Origin: Colwellia sp.
Lineage (GTDB): Bacteria > Pseudomonadota > Gammaproteobacteria > Enterobacterales > Alteromonadaceae
Assembly: GCF_013214175.1 (NCBI RefSeq)
Contig: NZ_JABSPA010000002.1
Coordinates: forward strand, 62,001-126,000
Reading direction: 5' to 3'
Length of the DNA stretch: 64,000 bases
Below, one piece after another: positions 1 through 8,846 of this stretch; within the stretch, counting starts at the first letter, position 1; every line of letters begins with the position of its first letter. The position numbers were made by a program, and so were the translations under genes. A model generated the notes under the pieces. That model made no database searches. It saw nothing but the letters and a program-made list of their open reading frames with translations, and was not told the origin of the DNA.

Positions 1-480
1 ATAGGCTATAGGGCGCCGAGTTTCTCCTTTAACGATAGTAATATTTGGGTTTATGAAATTCTGGCTGAGTTGGGTTTTGACTACAGCTCTAGTACCTATC
101 CGATTGAACATGATTTATATGGCGTGCCTGATTGGCCACGCTTCAAATACCAGCGTCCGGAAGGGATTTTAGAAATTCCTGTACCGACAGTACGTAAAAA
201 CGATCGTAATACCGGCATAGGTGGCGGCGGTTATTTCCGTCTTTATCCTTACTTTTTATCTAAAAGGCGAATTGATAACTACTTAAGTACAGAGCAGCAG
301 CCTTATAGCTTTTACTTTCATCCTTGGGAGATAGACCCAGAGCAACCTCGGGTAGCTGGCGCTTCAGTTAAATCAAGACTTCGTCACTACTTAAATTTAT
401 CCCGTATGGAAGCTAAAGTTGTGCGCTTATTAGAGGATTACCAATGGGATACAATGAAAAGTGTTTACTTGGATAAATAG
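1..480 (+). CDS. XrtA-associated polysaccharide deacetylase, C-terminal part
   Basis: The reading frame is open from the first base and stops at 478-480, so the gene begins outside the window and about 159 residues remain. The fragment opens with GYRAPSFS, the third NodB-type deacetylase motif (R-A-P-S-F-S). The rest matches the C-terminal extension of the deacetylase found in exosortase A loci (TIGR03006/DUF3473 type). Family members remove N-acetyl groups from polysaccharide in the envelope or during export. A TTG at 70 lies inside the conserved domain and is not a real start. The FemAB gene follows after about 70 bp, which is the usual order in XrtA clusters. The family assignment rests on the motif plus context; the catalytic Asp and His motifs are off the window. 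Confidence 0.85.
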   Translation: MGYRAPSFSFNDSNIWVYEILAELGFDYSSSTYPIEHDLYGVPDWPRFKYQRPEGILEIPVPTVRKNDRNTGIGGGGYFRLYPYFLSKRRIDNYLSTEQQPYSFYFHPWEIDPEQPRVAGASVKSRLRHYLNLSRMEAKVVRLLEDYQWDTMKSVYLDK

Positions 481-550
481 CTAAAACGCTAAACGGAGAT
501 AAGGCTTTTATGGTATTAATCATAAAGTTAAATAACAAGAGAATGGATAC

Positions 551-1633
551 TTGAATACTATTTATAATACCAGCACTGATACAGCTTCTAATACTAATGT
601 TGCAATTAAACAGCTAACCTCCGCTGACTTTGAACAGTGGGATCTCTATGTCAAAAACCATTCGCAAGGTAGCTTTTTTCACTTAAGTGGCTGGCAACAG
701 GTTATCTCAAAAAGCTTTAACCATGATTGCTATTTTTTGTTTATAGAGCTTGATGGCAATATTGCCGGTGTTCTACCTTTAGTAGAAGTTAAAAGTAAAT
801 TATTTGGTCACGCGCTCATCTCAACGCCTTTTTGTGTTTATGGCGGCGCTATTGCCGATACTCCAGCTCTTGTACGCCAACTGGAACAAGAGGCTTGCCA
901 GTTAGCCGAAAAGCTTTCCGTTGATTATTTAGAATTAAGATATCAAGAAAAGCAGGATTCGGAGTTATTGCTTAAACAAGCGCATAGTAGTTTTGCTTGT
1001 GAATTGGCCGATGACAATGAACAAATCCTAGCAAATATTAAGAAAAAACAGCGTGCCGTTATTCGTCATTCCCTTAAAAATGAACTGAGTTTCTCCCTCA
1101 AACAAGGAAAAGCGAATTTTCATGACTTTTATCAACTATTGTCAACCAGCTATCGCAACTTAGGTACGCCTATATTTAGCCAGGACTATTTTACTAACTT
1201 AGTTGAGTTTTTTGGCGACAATGTTGACATCGCTGTCATCAAAAACAAAGATAATCAGCCTTCAAGTGCAGTGATGAATTTTTATTTTAATGGACAAGTG
1301 TTACCTTATTATGGCGGCGGTAATGACAGTGCTCGAGCCTTGAAAAGTGCAGATTTTATGTATTATCAAGTGATGTGTAATGCCAGTGAACGAGGCTATC
1401 GTAGCTATGACTTTGGTCGCAGTAAAAATGATAGTGGCCCCTACAAATATAAGAAAAACTGGGGCATGCAGCCTAAGTCACTGTATTACTATTACCACCT
1501 AGTTAATGTCGATGAATTACCTAACTTAAGTCCTAACAATCCAAAATATAAGTTGTTTATTCAGCTTTGGCAGAAATTACCGTTAAAAGTAAGCCAAATT
1601 GTTGGTCCATTTTTATCTAAGTTTTTGGGGTAA
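551..1633 (+). CDS. FemAB-like protein, XrtA/PEP-CTERM system-associated
   Basis: The product has 360 residues of the FemAB/GNAT-like acyltransferase class found beside exosortase A (TIGR03019 type). FemAB relatives transfer amino acids from aminoacyl-tRNA to cell-wall precursors, but the substrate of the XrtA-linked branch is unknown. Visible signatures are the N-terminal stretch with SFFHLSGWQQV near residue 40 and the C-terminal block DFGRSKNDSGPYKYKKNWG near residue 295, typical of this subgroup. The start is TTG at 551, supported by AAGAGA at 537-542 eight bases upstream; the nearby ATG at 544 is out of frame and stops at once. It sits between the deacetylase and a glycosyltransferase, only 5 bp from the latter, so it is almost surely in the same operon. 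Confidence 0.87.
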   Translation: MNTIYNTSTDTASNTNVAIKQLTSADFEQWDLYVKNHSQGSFFHLSGWQQVISKSFNHDCYFLFIELDGNIAGVLPLVEVKSKLFGHALISTPFCVYGGAIADTPALVRQLEQEACQLAEKLSVDYLELRYQEKQDSELLLKQAHSSFACELADDNEQILANIKKKQRAVIRHSLKNELSFSLKQGKANFHDFYQLLSTSYRNLGTPIFSQDYFTNLVEFFGDNVDIAVIKNKDNQPSSAVMNFYFNGQVLPYYGGGNDSARALKSADFMYYQVMCNASERGYRSYDFGRSKNDSGPYKYKKNWGMQPKSLYYYYHLVNVDELPNLSPNNPKYKLFIQLWQKLPLKVSQIVGPFLSKFLG

Positions 1634-1638
1634 TTGCC

Positions 1639-2910
1639 ATGACCCTTGCTAGTCAGCCAGTTCAACTCGATGTAAGTCTAATAAAAAAAGAGCCTTTACT
1701 GTTTCTTTGTCATCGAATACCTTTCCCGCCTAATAAGGGCGATAAAATACGTTCATTTAATATTCTAAAAAAATTAAGTGAACATTATGACGTGCATTTG
1801 GGTTGTTTTATCGATGACCCATTTGATAAGCAATATGTGGCAACCTTGGCTAAATATTGTGTTGCAGTGTTTCATTTAGATCAGCATAAAATACTGGCAA
1901 AAATTAAAGGCTTAACAGGCTTTATAACGAATCAGCCAATTACTCTACCTTATTATTTTGATAAACGTATGCAGCAATGGACTAATAGAACACTTACTGA
2001 GCATAATATTAGTAAGGTTTTTATTTATTCTTCTTCTATGGCGCAGTACGTGCAAAGCAAGCCCGGTAAAGATGATGAGTATCAAGTATTAGAGCGTGTG
2101 ATTGACTTTGTTGATGTCGATTCTGATAAATGGCGTCAATACGCGAATAAAAAAACCGGAATTGCTAAGTGGTTTTTTAATCGTGAATATAAGTTATTAG
2201 CGAAAGAAGAAAACTCAATTAGTGCCCAATTTACTCATAGCTTATTTGTTTCAGCGGATGAAGCACAACTATTTAGGGATAGTCAGCCACAAGCGCAACA
2301 AGCCAAAGTACATGGTTTACTTAATGGGGTAGATGTTATTTTTTTTAACCCTGCAGTCACATTTTCTGAAGAAAGCTTAGTCCCTCAGGTACCCTTTATT
2401 AGTTTTACTGGTGCTATGGATTATTGGGCAAATGTTGATGCCGTGTTGTGGTTTGTTGAACATGTTTGGCCATCAATTTTAGCCAAGCAACCCGATGCTA
2501 TTTTTTGCATTGTTGGTGGTAACCCAAGTAGTGAAGTGAGTGCTTTAGCTAAAAAGAAAGGTATTGTTGTTACGGGTCGTGTACATGATGTACGGCCTTT
2601 TATAGAGCAAGCTCAATGCGTGGTCGCGCCATTACAAATTGCCCGTGGCATTCAAAATAAAGTATTAGAAGCTATGTCTCTTAATAAAGCCATTGTTGTC
2701 ACAACGATGGCGATGGCTGGCATTAATGCCCAGCAATCTGATGGTGTCATCATCACCGATGATAGTAATGCATACGCACAAGCTTGTTTAGCATTACTCG
2801 ATGAGCAGCCAAAGGTTTTAACAAATAGACAGTGGATTTTAGATCACTTTACTTGGCAGCAAACTTTACAGCCATTAATGAATTATTTTACAGCTAAGGA
2901 AAGTCATTGA
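1639..2910 (+). CDS. Glycosyltransferase, XrtA/PEP-CTERM system-associated (TIGR03087-like)
   Basis: The product is a 423-residue GT4-type glycosyltransferase. The N-terminal block LFLCHRIPFPPNKGDKIRSF (from about residue 20) is the hallmark of the exosortase-linked sugar transferase group often called stp1. The C-terminal half has the nucleotide-sugar binding region with VVAPLQIARGIQNKVLEAM (about residues 330-348). It should act in the cytoplasm at the membrane, adding a sugar to the lipid-linked polysaccharide unit; donor and acceptor cannot be read from sequence. The start ATG at 1639 is 5 bp after femAB, and the stop TGA overlaps the xrtA start (TGATG), implying translational coupling to the exosortase. 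Confidence 0.87.
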   Translation: MTLASQPVQLDVSLIKKEPLLFLCHRIPFPPNKGDKIRSFNILKKLSEHYDVHLGCFIDDPFDKQYVATLAKYCVAVFHLDQHKILAKIKGLTGFITNQPITLPYYFDKRMQQWTNRTLTEHNISKVFIYSSSMAQYVQSKPGKDDEYQVLERVIDFVDVDSDKWRQYANKKTGIAKWFFNREYKLLAKEENSISAQFTHSLFVSADEAQLFRDSQPQAQQAKVHGLLNGVDVIFFNPAVTFSEESLVPQVPFISFTGAMDYWANVDAVLWFVEHVWPSILAKQPDAIFCIVGGNPSSEVSALAKKKGIVVTGRVHDVRPFIEQAQCVVAPLQIARGIQNKVLEAMSLNKAIVVTTMAMAGINAQQSDGVIITDDSNAYAQACLALLDEQPKVLTNRQWILDHFTWQQTLQPLMNYFTAKESH

Positions 2911-4382
2911 TGAAGATAACCGATAAACGATTTTTGGCGACCTTTTCATTACTCATTCTTACTTGGGCACTGGTTTATCAAGATGCTTTAGTGGGAATGG
3001 AAGCAATATGGTCAAGGTCGGATACTTTTGCCCATGGCTACTTTATCTTACCGATTAGCTTATGGCTTTTATGGCAAGATAAAGAAAACTTGCTACAAAG
3101 CAAGGTGCAAGCGAGTTGGTTGCCATTGCCTTTACTGGCCGTATCCTTGTTTGTAGGCTTATTCGCTTATGCTGCAGATATTAATGTCTTGAGCCAGTTA
3201 TCTGCGGTTACTTCACTGATTTTTCTACTTTGGCTGCTTATTGGTAACAAACTAGCATGGCATTATAAATTCCCATTAGCCTATTTATTGTTTGCCGTGC
3301 CTATGGGGGAGAACCTTATTCCCTGGCTGCAAGACGTAACCGCATGGTTTACCGTGTTCTTCTTGAAGTTAAATGGCATACCGGTTTACGTTGATGGCTT
3401 ATATATTCAAATACCTACTGGTATGTTTGAAGTGGCGGTTGCCTGTTCGGGTATTCGTTACTTAATCGCTTCTGCGGCGGTTGGCGCTCTATATGGGCAC
3501 TTAACCTATCAAAAAATTCATAAACAAGTCATCTTTTTTATCTTTGCTTTGTGTTTACCTATTTTAGCTAATGGTATGCGCGCATACGGCATAGTGGCAA
3601 TTGCCTATTATTCAGATATGGAGTACGCCACCGGCGCTGATCATTTGATTTATGGTTGGTTGTTTTTTGGTTTAGTCATTATGTTGATGTTCTGGATTGG
3701 TGGCTTTTTTGCTGATAAAGAGAAAAGTAGTGCCCTCACGCAGTCAAGTGAAGTTAAAAGCAATAACAACACTAAAGCTAGTTTTGGGTATTTATACAAG
3801 GTATCTGTAGTTTTTCCGTTATTTTTATTGGCTTTTTACCTGCTGCAATCCATTCCTATAATTTCAGCTGCTAGTATGGACAATGATGAAACGCTAGTCT
3901 CTTCTTGGGGGATTTCTTTTTCTGGTGCGCTAGAGAAAACTCAAATAAGTGATAATGAAGGTGTCGAACTTTTTCATGCTGTGTATGGTAATAAACAAAC
4001 TAAAGGAGAGATGATCTCCTGGGAAAATGTCACTCATGACCATGATAAATGGACAGTCGTGAGCGCTGAAGAGTTATCAATCGCTGATAAACCAGTAATG
4101 TTGGTACATCTACGTAGTGTCAATGGCCAACCAAGAAGTTATTTATATCAATATAAAGTTGGTGATTTCTACACGGTTAATGAAAATAAAGCCAAATTAA
4201 TGCAAGCATGGAATAGCTTAACTCGTCAGTCAGATATTAGTGAAGTTAGAGCTGTTTCTTTCGCGGGACAAATAGATGTGTCCGTTGCTGAAGATAAGCT
4301 TACTATGGCATTTATACAGGCGAATTTTTCTGAATTCTCGCGTGAATATCTACTAAAGGCAACCGTTAGCTATGCTAGATAA
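2910..4382 (+). CDS. xrtA: Exosortase A with fused EpsI-like C-terminal domain
   Basis: Exosortase A is an integral membrane cysteine transpeptidase that cleaves PEP-CTERM tails and sorts those proteins to the cell surface. The first 270 residues hold about eight hydrophobic segments. The expected triad is present: Cys179 in ACSGIRY, Arg224 in NGMRAYG and His245 in ADHLIYGW. After a polar linker near residue 275, one more membrane segment leads into a soluble domain of roughly 180 residues resembling EpsI/DUF3485, a fusion common in XrtA proteins. I chose ATG at 2910, which overlaps the preceding TGA and has AAGGAAA suitably upstream, rather than TTG at 2907. The gene overlaps the next glycosyltransferase by 11 bp. 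No PEP-CTERM substrate is encoded in this window. Confidence 0.95.
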   Translation: MKITDKRFLATFSLLILTWALVYQDALVGMEAIWSRSDTFAHGYFILPISLWLLWQDKENLLQSKVQASWLPLPLLAVSLFVGLFAYAADINVLSQLSAVTSLIFLLWLLIGNKLAWHYKFPLAYLLFAVPMGENLIPWLQDVTAWFTVFFLKLNGIPVYVDGLYIQIPTGMFEVAVACSGIRYLIASAAVGALYGHLTYQKIHKQVIFFIFALCLPILANGMRAYGIVAIAYYSDMEYATGADHLIYGWLFFGLVIMLMFWIGGFFADKEKSSALTQSSEVKSNNNTKASFGYLYKVSVVFPLFLLAFYLLQSIPIISAASMDNDETLVSSWGISFSGALEKTQISDNEGVELFHAVYGNKQTKGEMISWENVTHDHDKWTVVSAEELSIADKPVMLVHLRSVNGQPRSYLYQYKVGDFYTVNENKAKLMQAWNSLTRQSDISEVRAVSFAGQIDVSVAEDKLTMAFIQANFSEFSREYLLKATVSYAR

Positions 4383-5490
4383 GGATAAAGCCCCAGTAAT
4401 AGTGCACCTTATCTATCGTTTAGATATCGGCGGTTTAGAGCGAGTGATGCTTAATTGTATTAATCAGATGCAGGGTGAAAAATTTCAGCATGTCATTATA
4501 TCTTTAACTGATGCTAATAATTTTGCCCAAGCTGAAAATACTCATATTGAAGTTTTTTGTTTAGGTAAAAAGCAGGGTAGTGATCTTGGTATTCACTTTA
4601 AACTACTTAAGCTTTTAAGAAAAATAAAGCCTGCAATATTACATACTTATAACCTCCCAACCATTGAGTACCATCCAATTTCCTGGTTAGCGGGTGTTAA
4701 AGGTCATATCCATGCCGAACATGGACGTGACATTGGCGATCCACAAGGCTTAAATAAAAAACATAATTTTTTACGAAAATTGATGGCGAACTTTATACAG
4801 CGGTATGTCTGTGTAAGTGAAGACTTACATCAATGGTTAATAAGTACTGTCGGCATATCTCAGCGTAAAGCCTTACTTATTCAAAACGGTATCAATACCG
4901 ATCGTTTTAACCTGCCAAAAACTTTTAACAAAGAAAACACCAAGCAGCTACGCTTTGCTATTGTCGCGCGTATCACGCCAGTAAAGGATCACCAAAATTT
5001 ATTAAACGCCTTTGTCTTATTGCAAGAGCAAATAGGTAGCGCCAAAATGCCGCAACTTGCAATTGTCGGAGATGGTGAACAACGAGCACAATTAGAACAA
5101 TACTGCCAAGATCATGCTTTAAGTACTGTAGAGTTTCTCGGTGCTCGTGATGATATAGAGCAGATATTATCGGAAACAGATGTTTTTGTTTTATCTTCAA
5201 TTGCCGAAGGTATCCCTATGACCATCTTAGAAGCTATGTCGGGAAAAACTCCGATAGTTGCTACACGAGTGGGCGGTATTCCAGAAATCGTTGATGATGC
5301 TAAAGAGGGCTTCTTAGTTGAGAAAAGTAATCCAGCAGCTTTAGCAAATGGGTTACTACGCTATATCAATCAACCTGAATTAATTGTGAAGCATGGCGAT
5401 AATGCCCGTGCCAAGGTATTGAAAAAGTTTAATGAAAAACACATGGTGCAAGCATACTTAGAACAGTATAAAGCACTAATTAAAGGATAA
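4372..5490 (+). CDS. Glycosyltransferase, XrtA/PEP-CTERM system-associated (TIGR03088-like)
   Basis: The product is a 372-residue GT4-family retaining glycosyltransferase. The N-terminus (VHLIYRLDIGGLERVMLN, residues 11-28) and HAEHGRD near residue 116 match the second exosortase-linked sugar transferase group (stp2). The C-terminal Rossmann domain carries SSIAEGIPMTILEAMSG (about residues 276-292), the E-x7-E donor-binding region of GT4 enzymes. It should elongate the lipid-linked repeat unit on the cytoplasmic face; the sugar is unknown. The ATG at 4372 lies 11 bp inside xrtA, so translation is probably coupled. The amidotransferase gene starts 7 bp after its stop. Confidence 0.88.
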   Translation: MLDKDKAPVIVHLIYRLDIGGLERVMLNCINQMQGEKFQHVIISLTDANNFAQAENTHIEVFCLGKKQGSDLGIHFKLLKLLRKIKPAILHTYNLPTIEYHPISWLAGVKGHIHAEHGRDIGDPQGLNKKHNFLRKLMANFIQRYVCVSEDLHQWLISTVGISQRKALLIQNGINTDRFNLPKTFNKENTKQLRFAIVARITPVKDHQNLLNAFVLLQEQIGSAKMPQLAIVGDGEQRAQLEQYCQDHALSTVEFLGARDDIEQILSETDVFVLSSIAEGIPMTILEAMSGKTPIVATRVGGIPEIVDDAKEGFLVEKSNPAALANGLLRYINQPELIVKHGDNARAKVLKKFNEKHMVQAYLEQYKALIKG

Positions 5491-5497
5491 TAAGAGA

Positions 5498-7462
5498 ATG
5501 TGCGGGATAACAGGTTTTATACATTTTTCAGCTGCTAGCTCATCAGATAGTTCTGCCAATGACTCGGTAATAGATCAAAAACTATTAGCGCAAATGAATA
5601 AGGCACAATTTCATCGTGGTCCAGATGAGGGCGGTGAATATCTTGATAAGCATGTTGCTCTAGGGCATAGGCGCTTATCCATAATTGACTTATCATCGGG
5701 CCAGCAACCCATGGCAAGTGACGATGGCGACTATGTGTTGATCTTTAATGGTGAAATATACAACTTTAAAGAAACGCGTATAGAGCTAGAGGTATTAGGT
5801 CATACTTTCCATAGCCATAGCGATACTGAAGTGATTTTACATGCCTATATGCAGTGGGGTCAGGCTTGCGTTGATAAATTTCAGGGTATGTTTACCTTTG
5901 CTCTTTGGCATAAATCCAAACAGCATTTATTTATTGCCCGTGATCGTTTAGGTATAAAACCATTATTCTATGCCCTGATTGACGGCACACTTTATTTTGC
6001 CTCTGAACTGAAAAGTATCACTTTGGTACCAGGATTAAGTAAAAAAATAGATGTAAAAGCTATCGAGCAATACTTTGCCTTAGGTTATGCCGCTGAACCG
6101 CATACTATTTATCAACAGGTGGCTAAATTGCCGCCTGGTTATACGTTAAGCCTTACCGTTGGTGATAAGGCGCCTAAAATAGAGCAGTACTGGGATGTAA
6201 GTTATGCTCAGCAAGTCGAAATGGACGAAGAAGACTACCTCGAAGAAATGGTCGAGCAATTTAAAAGCGCCGTTGATAGCCATATGAATGCCGATGTGCC
6301 ATTGGGTTCATTTTTATCAGGCGGTGTAGATTCAAGTGCAGTGGTGGCTATGATGTCGCAACTTAACAGTGAAAAATTGAAAGAAAACAGTTCAGGTATA
6401 GTATCAAATAAGGCGGTCACAACTTGTTCTATCGGTTTTGATGTAGAAGATTACAACGAAACTGACTTTGCTCGTATGGTTGCTAAAGATTATAAGACCG
6501 ATCACCATGAACAAGTGATTTCCAGTAACGATTTTGAATTAGTTGATATTCTCGCAGGCTTATATGATGAGCCTTATGCTGATAGCTCCGCCATGCCTAC
6601 TTATCGTGTTTGCCAAATGGCGCGGGAGCAAGTAACCGTGTGTTTATCTGGTGACGGAGCAGACGAGTTATTAGCAGGCTACCGCCGTTACGGTTTAATG
6701 ATGAACGAAGAAAAAGTACGTTCAATATTACCTTACGCAATTCGCAAACCAATATTTGGCACGCTTGGCAAGCTTTATCCTAAAATGGATTGGGCACCAC
6801 AATTTTTACGAGCGAAAACCACCTTTCAGTCTTTAGCAATGGATACTGCAGAGGGCTACTTCCACGGTGTATCTCTGCTAAATGATGCCCAACGTAAAGC
6901 ATTATTTTCTGATGAATTATACCAAGAACTTAAAGGTTATACGGCTCTAGAAGTCTTTAGAGAGCATGAAGCTAACTTTGATGGCAATGACCCGTTATCT
7001 CTCATTCAATACTTAGACATTAAAACCTACCTTGTTGGTGATATTTTAACTAAGGTTGACCGCGCGAGCATGGCGCATAGCTTAGAAGTTCGTGTGCCAT
7101 TTCTTGACCATAAGTTTGTTGAGTGGACAGCAAAGGTGCCAACAGCGCTAAAAATTAAAAATGGTTGTGGTAAATATATTTTGAAAAAAGCCATGGAACC
7201 ACATCTGCCACACGATGTACTTTACCGAAAAAAAATGGGCTTTAGAGTGCCATTATCTGATTGGTTTAGAGGTCCATTAAAACAAAAATTACGTGATTCA
7301 TTATTAAGTAAGCAAATGAGAAATAGCGGCTTATTTAATATGAAAACGGTTGAAAAGTGGCTAGATGATCATCAATCAGGTCGCAAAGAGTATAGTGCGC
7401 CATTATGGACGCTGTTAATGTTTGCATCTTTTTATAAACAAGCAGAGCTGGGTAGCGAATAA
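5498..7462 (+). CDS. XrtA/PEP-CTERM system amidotransferase (asparagine synthase-like)
   Basis: The product has 654 residues and the two-domain layout of glutamine-hydrolysing asparagine synthase. The start MCGITGF places the nucleophile Cys2 at the mature N-terminus. The class-II glutaminase domain includes FHRGPDEGG (near 40) and FNGEIYN (near 84). The synthetase domain has the ATP-binding PP-loop SGGVDSS at residues 274-280. The length and the locus match the exosortase-associated amidotransferase (TIGR03108) rather than housekeeping AsnB. The likely role is ATP-dependent amidation of a carboxylate on the polysaccharide or its precursor; this is inferred from context. It is 7 bp downstream of a glycosyltransferase and followed by a 160-bp gap containing inverted repeats. 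Confidence 0.88.
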   Translation: MCGITGFIHFSAASSSDSSANDSVIDQKLLAQMNKAQFHRGPDEGGEYLDKHVALGHRRLSIIDLSSGQQPMASDDGDYVLIFNGEIYNFKETRIELEVLGHTFHSHSDTEVILHAYMQWGQACVDKFQGMFTFALWHKSKQHLFIARDRLGIKPLFYALIDGTLYFASELKSITLVPGLSKKIDVKAIEQYFALGYAAEPHTIYQQVAKLPPGYTLSLTVGDKAPKIEQYWDVSYAQQVEMDEEDYLEEMVEQFKSAVDSHMNADVPLGSFLSGGVDSSAVVAMMSQLNSEKLKENSSGIVSNKAVTTCSIGFDVEDYNETDFARMVAKDYKTDHHEQVISSNDFELVDILAGLYDEPYADSSAMPTYRVCQMAREQVTVCLSGDGADELLAGYRRYGLMMNEEKVRSILPYAIRKPIFGTLGKLYPKMDWAPQFLRAKTTFQSLAMDTAEGYFHGVSLLNDAQRKALFSDELYQELKGYTALEVFREHEANFDGNDPLSLIQYLDIKTYLVGDILTKVDRASMAHSLEVRVPFLDHKFVEWTAKVPTALKIKNGCGKYILKKAMEPHLPHDVLYRKKMGFRVPLSDWFRGPLKQKLRDSLLSKQMRNSGLFNMKTVEKWLDDHQSGRKEYSAPLWTLLMFASFYKQAELGSE

Positions 7463-7476
7463 GTCACTCTATCGTC

Positions 7477-7501
7477 ATTCCCGAAGTGTCTGATCGGGAA
7501 T
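7477..7501. repeat. REP-like inverted repeat (ATTCCCGA...TCGGGAAT)
   Basis: Perfect 8-bp arms ATTCCCGA at 7477-7484 and TCGGGAAT at 7494-7501 enclose a 9-base loop. The flanks GTC and CCA resemble the GTCATTCCC...GGGAATCCA pattern of small dispersed palindromes in many gammaproteobacteria. It begins 15 bp after the amidotransferase stop. It has no T-tract, so it fits a REP-type element or mRNA-stabilising hairpin better than a terminator. A weaker relative lies at 30267-30289. Confidence 0.55.
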
Positions 7502-7576
7502 CCATGATCTTTAATATGAAAAAGAGTAATCTTGGCAAGTTATACTTGTTATGGCATTTACCAAACAATATCGGAA

Positions 7577-7610
7577 TTACGTTACGGGATCTGCCGTATA
7601 TTTAACGTAA
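7577..7610. repeat. Two-tier inverted repeat in the gap before a glycosyltransferase
   Basis: Outer arms TTACGTT (7577-7583) and AACGTAA (7604-7610) enclose inner arms ACGG (7584-7587) and CCGT (7594-7597), with a 6-base bulge on one side. It ends 12 bp before the ATG at 7623, so it could be an operator or a leader hairpin. No function is recognised. Confidence 0.4.
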
Positions 7611-7622
7611 AGTATTAATATT

Positions 7623-8846
7623 ATGAAAATTTTACACGTATTTGATCATTCCCTGCCATTACATAGTGGTTATACCTTCAGAAGCCGCGCTATATTAAAG
7701 CAGCAGCATGCATTAGGTATTGAAACCTGCCATGTCACCAGTCCCAAACATGGTAATGACCAAATTGAAATTGAAGAGATTGATGGTCTTAAGTTTTATC
7801 GTAGTGCGCCCATTTCTGGCTTGATGTCAAAACTACCGCTATTGAACCAAATGGCTTACATAGCCCCAATGGTTAAGCGGATTCTAGAAGTTATTGCAAT
7901 TGAAAAGCCTGATGTTATTCACGCTCATTCTCCGGCACTTAATGGTTTAGCGGCCTTAAAAGCGGGCAGGAAATCAGGATTACCCGTTGTTTATGAAATT
8001 CGTGCTTTCTGGGAAGATGCTGCCGTTGACCATGGCACCTGTAAAGAAGATGACTTACGCTATCGTTTAACCCGAAAAATGGAAACTCATGTGGTCAAGA
8101 ATGCGAATGCTGTGACTACTATCTGTGAGGGATTACGTGCAGACCTAATTAGTAGAGGCTTCGAGGAAAGTAAATTTACTGTTATAGCTAATGCGGTAAA
8201 TATCGAACAATTCAATGTTATTACATTACAAGATAAAGCCAATAATACCGATTTAGCTAAATCATTAGAATTAACAGATTGTGATGTACTCGGTTTTATA
8301 GGTTCTTTTTATGCTTATGAAGGTCTAGACCTAGCTATTACGGCTATGCCGGCAGTATTGGCTAAAAATCCGAAAGCGCGATTATTACTCGTTGGCGGTG
8401 GCCCGCAAGAGCAAAGTCTAAAACAACAAGTCACTTTGTTAGGCTTAGAAGGCAAGGTGATATTTACCGGTCGTGTACCTCACAGTGAAGTTGGCAAGTA
8501 TTACAGTTTAGTTGATTTATTAGTATACCCACGTAAAGCCATGCGCTTAACCAATTTAGTAACACCATTAAAGCCTTTAGAGGCTATGGCGCAAGGTAAG
8601 CCAGTACTTGCATCTGATGTCGGTGGTCATAAAGAACTTATTAGTGACAATGAAACAGGCTTTTTATTTAAAGCGGGGGATAGCGTCGAGCTTGCTGAGC
8701 GTATGGCTGATTTATTGGCAGATGAGAATAAACTTAACAGCGTACTTTCTAACGGTCGTGATTATGTCGAAAACGTCCGTAATTGGCGAAATAGTGTCAA
8801 CAATTACTTACCGCTTTATCAAAAGCTAACTGAACAAAGCCGCTAA
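7623..8846 (+). CDS. Glycosyltransferase, exosortase A system-associated (TIGR04063-like)
   Basis: The product is a 407-residue GT4 enzyme. The N-terminal stretch HVFDHSLPLHSGYTFRS (residues 5-21) is the hallmark of the third XrtA-linked glycosyltransferase group (TIGR04063). Other GT4 features are HAHSPALNGLAAL (near 100), the acceptor-side YEIRAFWEDAAVD (near 122) and a C-terminal donor site around KPLEAMAQGKPVLASDVGG (near 320). It should add one sugar of the repeat unit in the cytoplasm. It is the first gene after a 160-bp gap with two inverted repeats, so it may have its own promoter. Its stop TAA overlaps the next start (TAATG). Confidence 0.88.
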   Translation: MKILHVFDHSLPLHSGYTFRSRAILKQQHALGIETCHVTSPKHGNDQIEIEEIDGLKFYRSAPISGLMSKLPLLNQMAYIAPMVKRILEVIAIEKPDVIHAHSPALNGLAALKAGRKSGLPVVYEIRAFWEDAAVDHGTCKEDDLRYRLTRKMETHVVKNANAVTTICEGLRADLISRGFEESKFTVIANAVNIEQFNVITLQDKANNTDLAKSLELTDCDVLGFIGSFYAYEGLDLAITAMPAVLAKNPKARLLLVGGGPQEQSLKQQVTLLGLEGKVIFTGRVPHSEVGKYYSLVDLLVYPRKAMRLTNLVTPLKPLEAMAQGKPVLASDVGGHKELISDNETGFLFKAGDSVELAERMADLLADENKLNSVLSNGRDYVENVRNWRNSVNNYLPLYQKLTEQSR

